Source: Candidatus Nanopelagicus limnes
GTDB lineage: Bacteria > Actinomycetota > Actinomycetes > Nanopelagicales > Nanopelagicaceae
Direction: 5' to 3'
Length of the DNA: 64,000 nt
NCBI RefSeq assembly: GCF_002287885.2
Contig: NZ_CP016768.2
Coordinates: forward strand, 62,001 to 126,000
Positions 58,261-64,000 of the stretch are shown in pieces. The translations under genes were made by a program, and so were the position numbers. The stretch's first letter is position 1. Every line of letters starts with the position of its first letter. The notes beneath the pieces are model-generated. The model saw nothing but the letters and a program-made list of their open reading frames with translations, did no database searches and was not told the origin of the DNA.

Positions 58261-58941
58261 ATGACCAAAATATTGGTAGTTGAGGATGAAGCATCATTTT
58301 CTGAAGCACTCTCATATGTTTTAGGAAAAGAAGGTTTTGAGGTAACAGTTGCTGATACTGGTGATGGCGCAATTGCTGCATTTGATAAAACTGGCGCCGA
58401 TCTAGTCTTGTTGGATTTAATGTTGCCTGGCTTGTCTGGAACTGAGGTCTGTAAACAGCTAAGAGCAAGGTCTAATGTGCCAATAATTATGTTAACTGCC
58501 AAAGATACTGAGGTAGATAAGGTGGTTGGGTTAGAACTAGGCGCTGATGATTATGTAACAAAGCCTTATTCAAAAGCGGAGTTAGTGGCACGAATTAAAG
58601 CGGTGCTGCGTCGACAAGGTGATTCAGAATCTGGCGAGGGCTCCTTAATTAGCGCCGGGCCGGTAAAGATTGATGTAGAGCGCCACCAAGTTAAAATCAA
58701 TGAAGAGTTAATTTCTTTGCCATTAAAGGAGTTTGAGTTACTTGAGTTTTTAGTTAGAAATAGTGGTCGAGTTCTAACTAGAACTCAATTAATTGATCGA
58801 GTATGGGGCTCTGATTACTTTGGTGATACTAAGACTTTAGATGTTCATGTTAAAAGGTTACGAGCAAAGATTGAAAAAGATCCAGCAAATCCAACCTATA
58901 TCCAGACCATCAGAGGTCTTGGCTATAAATTTGAAAGCTAA
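58261..58941 (+). CDS. RegX3/PhoB-like response regulator
   Basis: A 226-residue OmpR-family regulator: receiver domain with VEDEASF and the phosphoacceptor Asp in LVLLDLMLPG, the switch Thr/Lys (MLTAKD, YVTKPYS), and a winged helix (LKEFELLEFLVRNSGRVLTR). It starts directly after the kinase stop and is its partner; they should control phosphate starvation genes. End overlaps the convergent lipoprotein gene by four bases. Confidence 0.92.
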   Translation: MTKILVVEDEASFSEALSYVLGKEGFEVTVADTGDGAIAAFDKTGADLVLLDLMLPGLSGTEVCKQLRARSNVPIIMLTAKDTEVDKVVGLELGADDYVTKPYSKAELVARIKAVLRRQGDSESGEGSLISAGPVKIDVERHQVKINEELISLPLKEFELLEFLVRNSGRVLTRTQLIDRVWGSDYFGDTKTLDVHVKRLRAKIEKDPANPTYIQTIRGLGYKFES

Positions 58942-59447
58942 GGCTTAACCTCACTTACTACGGGGGCAGCAACAGCATTAGATCTGACAAGATTCTCATA
59001 AATTCCATCTTGGGCTACCACTAAGGCATCAAGTGTTACTGGTGTTGCTGTTGCAAAGGTGAAAGTAATTGGAATTCGCTCACCTGCTACCTTGCTGATT
59101 TGAGCAAAAGCATCTGCATTTGCAGAGTCTCCAACAAAGGTAATTGGCTTATTTTTAAGTAGATCAAATTTCACACCAGATAATTTTGCAGCAACTCCAC
59201 CAATATTTATGCCAGTTATCGCATCTGATTGATCTGACCAATTTACCAGGGTGCCAACTAAAATACCTTCTGATAATTCATTTTTAACAATTTTAACATT
59301 ACGTAATCTAATTTCAGCACTTTGTGCTTCAACACCATCTGTTACTTGTTTAATCATTCTTGTTTCTGCAGTTCGACCAGAACCACATGCAGTCAACGTT
59401 GTTGCCAGGATTGTTAATACAAGAATTTTCTTAATGGTATTTGCCAT
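58938..59447 (-). CDS. LpqE-like lipoprotein
   Basis: A 169-residue secreted lipoprotein: lipobox LTACG at residues 18-22 and a beta-rich body of the type found in the LpqE/PCu(A)C-related group. Function unknown. Divergent from carD, as lpqE is in Mycobacterium. Leaderless promoter. Confidence 0.7.
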   Translation of the reverse strand: MANTIKKILVLTILATTLTACGSGRTAETRMIKQVTDGVEAQSAEIRLRNVKIVKNELSEGILVGTLVNWSDQSDAITGINIGGVAAKLSGVKFDLLKNKPITFVGDSANADAFAQISKVAGERIPITFTFATATPVTLDALVVAQDGIYENLVRSNAVAAPVVSEVKP

Positions 59448-59453
59448 GGCTAA

Positions 59454-59459
59454 AGGTTA
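59454..59459 (-). promoter_or_regulatory. -10 element TAACCT, leaderless start of the lipoprotein
   Basis: Minus strand: TAACCT, six bases (TTAGCC), ATG at 59447. Confidence 0.5.
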
Positions 59460-59564
59460 TCTAGAAGAGGTGAATATCCTCAAAAATAAAGGCCAATTTA
59501 GGCAGGTGAAATGGGTCGCAAAATGCTGGTATTATTGGTCCCTATCGAAAGGCCTTTTCCTCTT

Positions 59565-60047
59565 ATGACATTTAAAGTCGGCGAAACTGTTGTCTATCCA
59601 CACCACGGAGCAGCACAGATTGAAGCAATCGAGAAGCGCACAATCAAAGGCGAAGAGAAGATTTACCTAGTTTTAAAGGTAGCTCAAGGTGATCTAACAG
59701 TTCGAGTTCCAGCTGAGAATATTGATTTAGTTGGCGTTCGTGATGTTGTCGATAGCGCAGGTTTAGACCGAGTATTTAATGTTTTGCGTCAACCATATAC
59801 CGAGGAGCCAACAAACTGGTCTCGTCGTTACAAAGCCAATGTTGAAAAATTAGCATCAGGTGATGTTATTAAGGTGGCAGAGGTTGTTCGCGATTTATAT
59901 CGTCGCGATTTAGATCGTGGTTTATCAGCTGGTGAAAAACGTATGTTGGCTAAGGCAAAGCAGATTTTAGTTTCAGAGTTAGCTCTTGCTGAGCGAACAG
60001 ATGAAGAAAAAGCGGCAACCTTGCTAGATGAGGTTCTCGCCTCTTAA
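59565..60047 (+). CDS. carD: CarD family transcription factor
   Basis: Binds RNA polymerase beta and stabilises open promoter complexes. The 160-residue protein has the RID domain opening [20 protein letters not shown] and the C-terminal helices with [11 protein letters not shown] and [12 protein letters not shown]-like [13 protein letters not shown]. In-frame ATG at 59511 exists, but the family begins at 59565. Important for interpreting the short promoters here. Confidence 0.95.
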   Translation: MTFKVGETVVYPHHGAAQIEAIEKRTIKGEEKIYLVLKVAQGDLTVRVPAENIDLVGVRDVVDSAGLDRVFNVLRQPYTEEPTNWSRRYKANVEKLASGDVIKVAEVVRDLYRRDLDRGLSAGEKRMLAKAKQILVSELALAERTDEEKAATLLDEVLAS

Positions 60048-60067
60048 TTGGCAGTACTTCCACTGTC

Positions 60068-61210
60068 ATGATTAATAAAACTGCCGCAATTATTGCAGCA
60101 GCTGGTGCTGGAAATCGCTTAGGTGCTGATCTTCCTAAAGCACTGGTTAAATTAGTTGATAAAACATTAGTTGAACACGCTGTTGCAAGCTTAGCGCCCG
60201 TTGCCCAATTAATAGTTGTTACCGCACCCGCGGGCTTTGTGGATGAGTATAGAAAAATACTTGGTGATTCAGTTGAGATTATTGAAGGTGGAGTGCTTCG
60301 AAGTGACAGTATTCGAATTGCGCTTTCTAAGATTCCAAATCAATATGAGTATGTTTTAGTTCATGATGCCGCAAGATCACTTGCCTCAACCACACTAGCT
60401 GCAACAGTAATTGCACAGTTGATAAATGGTGAGCAGGCCGTAATTCCAGCACTTGATGTGATTGACACAATCAAAGAGGTAGATAGCAAAGGTTATGTTC
60501 GAAACACACCAGAGAGATCATCTTTAAAAGCTGTTCAAACGCCACAAGGTTTTACTAGATCTGTTTTAGAGCGAGCACATGCAGCGTCCGATGATGCAAC
60601 AGATGATGCTGCATTAGTTGAAGCAATAGGAATTCAAGTAAAAGTAATTGCTGGCGAAGAGCGAGCACTTAAGATCACAACAAAATCTGATCTTGCAACT
60701 GCGACAGCGTTATTAATTCCAAATACACAAAGGCAAATCAGAGTTGGTATAGGTGTTGATGCGCATGCATTTGGTAGTGATCAATCTAAGAAGTTATCAC
60801 TTGCCGGCTTAACTTGGGATGAGGTTGCTCTTGATGGTCACTCAGACGGTGATGTTGCAGCTCATGCAATCTGTGATGCTCTTCTTTCAGCTGCAAATTT
60901 TGGTGATTTAGGAAGTAATTTTGGTGTGGCAGATGCGAAATATGCTGGCGCGTCAGGTTCTCAGTTATTAAGTGAAACTTTGGCAAAAATTAAAGCTGCT
61001 GGTTTTACGATTGAAAATGTTGCAGTTCAAATAGTTGGTAATAAGCCAAAGATTGCGCCAAGACGGGCAGAGGCAATTGCTGCTTTGTCCAAAGCCCTGT
61101 CGGGTGCCAAGGTTTCAGTATCTGCCACCTCAACTGATGGACTTGGCTTTACTGGTGAAGGTAAAGGCTTATCTGCAATCGCTAGTGCCTTGATTACCTC
61201 AAGGAATTAA
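60068..61210 (+). CDS. ispDF: Bifunctional IspD/IspF of the MEP isoprenoid pathway
   Basis: A 380-residue fusion. Residues 1-220 are IspD (AAGAGNRLGADLPKAL, VLVHDAARSL) making CDP-methylerythritol; residues 225-380 are IspF (GVGVDAHAFG, LDGHSDGDVAAHAICDAL, NFGDLGSNF) making the cyclodiphosphate. In most Actinobacteria the two are adjacent single genes; the fused form skips IspE, as in Proteobacterial IspDF. Order carD-ispD-ispF-cysS is kept. Confidence 0.95.
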   Translation: MINKTAAIIAAAGAGNRLGADLPKALVKLVDKTLVEHAVASLAPVAQLIVVTAPAGFVDEYRKILGDSVEIIEGGVLRSDSIRIALSKIPNQYEYVLVHDAARSLASTTLAATVIAQLINGEQAVIPALDVIDTIKEVDSKGYVRNTPERSSLKAVQTPQGFTRSVLERAHAASDDATDDAALVEAIGIQVKVIAGEERALKITTKSDLATATALLIPNTQRQIRVGIGVDAHAFGSDQSKKLSLAGLTWDEVALDGHSDGDVAAHAICDALLSAANFGDLGSNFGVADAKYAGASGSQLLSETLAKIKAAGFTIENVAVQIVGNKPKIAPRRAEAIAALSKALSGAKVSVSATSTDGLGFTGEGKGLSAIASALITSRN

Positions 61211-61261
61211 TATTCAATACCCAAGGGATAGAATTACAACAGGTTTATAGATTGGGATCAA

Positions 61262-62503
61262 ATGGCAAGTAGGAACAAGACGCAAAAGGCTAAAAAAGAA
61301 AATGCTTTACCACTTGTTCTAATCTCTCTTACCGTTGGAGTTTTGGCTTTGCTTCAAAATAAATATGGGCGGGCCAGTGACATATATGGTTTTTATGGCA
61401 TGCATTTCTACGATGGCCAACATTTGTGGCCATTTTCTGAAAAAATCCTGGAAGGTGACACAACAATCCAGCACCCAGTTGAATACCCTGCACTAACTGG
61501 ACTGATTATGTGGCTGATCAGTTTCTTGGTTTCGCCTTCCCCAACCGCCATATATAGCTACTATCGAATTACCGCAGCATTTCAAATAGTTTTATTGTCA
61601 ATCTGTGCATATCTAGTATTTAAATTATCTCAAAAGAAATACAGTTATTATTTTGTGCTTGCACCAGCAGTCCTATATTCACTGAATAGAAATTGGGATA
61701 TTTGGGCAATGGCCGCAATGTTGCTCTCTATTTATCTCTTTGAGAAAAAAAGATTTCAACTAAGTGCCATCTTGCTTGCCGTATCGATTGCAACAAAATT
61801 TTTCCCAATCGTACTAATGCTTCCAATAATGGTAATTCTGCTTAGAAATCGACAGATTTCTATCTTTATAAAGTATTCCCTAACGACATTAAGCACTTGG
61901 CTTATAATTAATTTACCTTTTGCATTGATTAATTTTGATGGCTGGGCGTATTTCTATAAATTCAGCGCTGAACGAGGCTTAGGTTCAGCATCATTTTATG
62001 AAATAACAAGCATATTAATGCCTATGGCGAAGTTTAACTCGGCACATTTCTATGTTTTGAACTTGATTACCTTAATACTGGTTACTTATTTCTTACTAAA
62101 GCTTAAGTCTATTCCGAATCTATCTGCCACTTCTTTTTTTGTCATGTTTGGTTTTATATTATTCAATAAGCAATATTCAATGCAATATGTTATTTGGCTT
62201 TCTGCGTTGGCCGTGATTTCAATGCCATATATTAAGAAACAACACCAGGATTTATTAATTTATGTGTATGTTTTATGGCAAGCCTCCGAATTAGCTTTTC
62301 AATACTCCTTTTTTCAGAAACTATTGACCGATGTATATGCAAATTCCGCTACGCCAATGACAATTACAGTTTCAAATACCACCTTTGCGTATGTAGGGGC
62401 AGTTAGATATTTCCTGGCAGTGGCTTTTGCATTATTACTGGCAAGATTTGTGTATCTTAAAAACAGTGCGGATACCGCCATAAAAGATAAATCCATCCTT
62501 TAG
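61262..62503 (+). CDS. Membrane mannosyltransferase-like protein (GT87/DUF2029)
   Basis: A 413-residue protein with about ten hydrophobic segments. The loop after helix 1 has the catalytic-like acid in YDGQHLWPFSEKI, and NWDIWAMAAMLLSIYLFEKKR is a GT87-like stretch (with the following IATKFFPIVLM). TAGATT lies eight bases before the ATG, so the start is nearly leaderless. It sits between ispDF and cysS, normally neighbours. Confidence 0.65.
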   Translation: MASRNKTQKAKKENALPLVLISLTVGVLALLQNKYGRASDIYGFYGMHFYDGQHLWPFSEKILEGDTTIQHPVEYPALTGLIMWLISFLVSPSPTAIYSYYRITAAFQIVLLSICAYLVFKLSQKKYSYYFVLAPAVLYSLNRNWDIWAMAAMLLSIYLFEKKRFQLSAILLAVSIATKFFPIVLMLPIMVILLRNRQISIFIKYSLTTLSTWLIINLPFALINFDGWAYFYKFSAERGLGSASFYEITSILMPMAKFNSAHFYVLNLITLILVTYFLLKLKSIPNLSATSFFVMFGFILFNKQYSMQYVIWLSALAVISMPYIKKQHQDLLIYVYVLWQASELAFQYSFFQKLLTDVYANSATPMTITVSNTTFAYVGAVRYFLAVAFALLLARFVYLKNSADTAIKDKSIL

Positions 62504-62550
62504 TACTTCAGGGTTGTTTAAGTTAAGTTGGGCAACGAAGTAACTGAAGG

Positions 62551-62556
62551 TAGACT
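62551..62556 (+). promoter_or_regulatory. -10 element TAGACT, leaderless start of cysS
   Basis: TAGACT, six bases (GACTCA), GTG at 62563. Confidence 0.6.
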
Positions 62557-62562
62557 GACTCA

Positions 62563-63936
62563 GTGAGTTCATTAAATCTTTATGACACCAAAAGCAGAAC
62601 TGTTTCTGCGTTTAAACCAATAAAAAAGTGTGAGGTTGGGATATATCTCTGTGGCGCAACGGTTCAAGCACCCCCGCATATTGGTCATATTAGAAGTGGT
62701 GTTAATTTTGATATTTTACGACGTTGGTTAATTGCATCTGGTTACAAAGTAAATTTCATAAGAAATGTAACTGATATTGATGACAAGATTTTGCATAAGG
62801 CAGTTCATGAGGAAATTCCATGGTGGCAGGTTGCGCAAAAATATGAACGAGCATTTACCGATGCCTATAACTGGCTAAATGTTTTACCACCAACATATGA
62901 GCCTCGGGCTACCGGTCACATAACTCAAATGATTGAGTTAATAAATAAGTTAATTGAAAACGGATCAGCTTATGCCCCAGGAAATGGCGATGTTTATCTT
63001 GAGGTAAGAAAAGTTAAGAATTATCTAGAGCTTTCCAATCAAAAGTTAGATGATCTTTTAGTAAGTGATGATGCTGATTTAAAGTATAAAAAGGATCCAA
63101 GAGATTTCGCACTTTGGAAAGCTGCTAAAAAAGGAGAACCATCGTGGCCAACACCATGGGGAGATGGCAGACCGGGTTGGCATATTGAGTGTTCTGCAAT
63201 GGCCCATGCCTATCTTGGTGAATCATTTGATATTCACGGTGGCGGACTTGATTTAATTTTTCCGCATCATGAAAATGAAATAGCACAATCAGCTTCCGCC
63301 GGTTTTGGCTTTGCCAATACCTGGATGCACAACGCATGGGTAACAACAAGTGGTGAGAAGATGAGTAAATCACTTGGTAATTCATTGCAGGTTGCTGAGA
63401 TTTTAAAGAAGGTGCGTGGGATTGAGCTTCGCTGGTATTTAGGGAGTGCTCATTATCGCAGTATGCTGGAGTTTTCATTTGAAGCACTAAATGAATCAGC
63501 AACAGCATTTAAACGAATTGAGGCTTTTTTAAGTAGAGCAGAGGCGATCTTAGGAAAAGCACCTGAGGTATTAATCGCAGATGAGTTTACTAAAGCTATG
63601 AATGATGATTTAGCTGTTCCACAAGCGCTAGCTTTTATTGCTGAAAGTATGAGAATTGGAAATAGCGCTGCTGAGTATAAGAAAGTCATTGCTAAAACTG
63701 CAGGTGAGATTCGTGGCGCTCTATCAATACTTGGCTGTGATCCAAAGGATGATGCATTTAAATTAAGTAGTTCTAATGATTCAGCAATTGATGGTCTGAT
63801 CAAATTAGCTCTTGAGCAAAGAGAGGCCGCAAGGGTGCGAAAAGATTTTGCTGCAGCTGATCAAATTCGTGATCAGATCGCCTCACTAGGCATTACAGTA
63901 GAAGACACATCCAATGGTCCAAGGTGGAGTTATTAA
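62563..63936 (+). CDS. cysS: Cysteinyl-tRNA synthetase
   Basis: Charges tRNA-Cys. The 457-residue class I synthetase has the HIGH motif PPHIGH, zinc ligands Cys28 and the WHIECSAMA and HHENE region, and the KMSKSLGN loop. GTG start. Its stop overlaps the next start by one base. Not the MshC ligase, which lacks this length and context. Confidence 0.96.
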   Translation: MSSLNLYDTKSRTVSAFKPIKKCEVGIYLCGATVQAPPHIGHIRSGVNFDILRRWLIASGYKVNFIRNVTDIDDKILHKAVHEEIPWWQVAQKYERAFTDAYNWLNVLPPTYEPRATGHITQMIELINKLIENGSAYAPGNGDVYLEVRKVKNYLELSNQKLDDLLVSDDADLKYKKDPRDFALWKAAKKGEPSWPTPWGDGRPGWHIECSAMAHAYLGESFDIHGGGLDLIFPHHENEIAQSASAGFGFANTWMHNAWVTTSGEKMSKSLGNSLQVAEILKKVRGIELRWYLGSAHYRSMLEFSFEALNESATAFKRIEAFLSRAEAILGKAPEVLIADEFTKAMNDDLAVPQALAFIAESMRIGNSAAEYKKVIAKTAGEIRGALSILGCDPKDDAFKLSSSNDSAIDGLIKLALEQREAARVRKDFAAADQIRDQIASLGITVEDTSNGPRWSY

Positions 63937-64000
63937 TGAAACCAGGTAAAGCACGTAAAGATCGCCCAAAGGGTGCCAAAACTTTTTCACGTGGCAGTAA
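63936..64000 (+). CDS. Start of a gene cut by the window end, probably RlmB-type 23S rRNA methyltransferase
   Basis: Only 21 codons are visible, reading MKPGKARKDRPKGAKTFSRG and going on, a basic N-terminus like that of TrmH/RlmB proteins. The gene after cysS in Actinobacteria is usually rlmB. The call rests on context. Confidence 0.5.
   Translation, partial: MKPGKARKDRPKGAKTFSRGS

Overview
The window comes from an AT-rich actinobacterium with compact coding. The marker genes are actinobacterial: mycothiol genes (mshA, mshD), an orphan GlnR-type regulator, BldC, DUF3073, DUF5302, CarD, a SenX3/RegX3-like pair, an LpqE-like lipoprotein, an L-asparaginase II family protein and a tRNA-adenosine-deaminase-associated protein. 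Low GC, very short intergenic gaps, 4-base start/stop overlaps and many leaderless genes fit the freshwater acI group (Nanopelagicales). That placement is inference; the phylum is well supported. Most gene orders match the usual actinobacterial order, as I recall it from Mycobacterium, but in shortened form.

Layout. 1-8.8 kb: GNAT acetyltransferase, HtrA-like protease, YdcZ-type transporter, a minus-strand operon upp-malic enzyme-dedA, tadA with its partner, and an APC permease with universal-stress-like and OB-fold tails. 8.8-17.2 kb: aldehyde dehydrogenase, tRNA-Ser, SRP RNA, dnaX-recR, lysC-asd, and the two GDP-fucose genes. 17.2-26 kb: two minus-strand genes, a GatB/YqeY protein, a DUF4177-like small protein and RidA, a crp/nth/tlpA/cvpA locus with a membrane glycosyltransferase coupled to crp, and acs. 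26-33.3 kb: a 40-codon small ORF, purA-purB, an SCP-like protein, a membrane glycosyltransferase, DUF3073, a conserved hypothetical, bldC, DUF5302 and a WecA/MraY-type initiating transferase.

33.4-44.1 kb is the accessory, surface-oriented part. It holds a fucosyltransferase, GtrA, three tRNAs, the Sua5/TsaC gene and tRNA-Lys. Next comes a sigma factor fused to a membrane anchor and an extracytoplasmic domain, directly followed by a secreted S-layer-like protein with a structured leader and a very strong terminator. An O-antigen ligase/polymerase and a two-gene UDP-sugar operon close it. The GDP-fucose genes at 15-17 kb would feed the fucosyltransferase.

44-64 kb returns to housekeeping: a sugar operon, mshD-glnR divergent from a ThiX-like thioredoxin, DUF4395 behind a possible leader peptide, fur, ygfZ, a 37-residue membrane protein, a nitrobindin-like protein, asparaginase, mshA, an inserted ABC exporter, ybjN, gpmA, phoU divergent from a SenX3-like kinase without visible membrane segments, regX3, lpqE-like, carD, ispDF fusion, a membrane glycosyltransferase, cysS and the first codons of a probable rlmB.

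The most interesting signals are: (1) the membrane-tethered sigma factor next to its candidate S-layer target; (2) a TAnnnT element 6-7 bases before the start codon of at least sixteen genes, defining leaderless transcription; (3) two divergent gene pairs with the same 15-base-spaced bidirectional promoter; (4) a permease/OB-fold fusion; and (5) several small ORFs and RNA hairpins. I saw no prophage, insertion sequence, CRISPR array or classical defence system.
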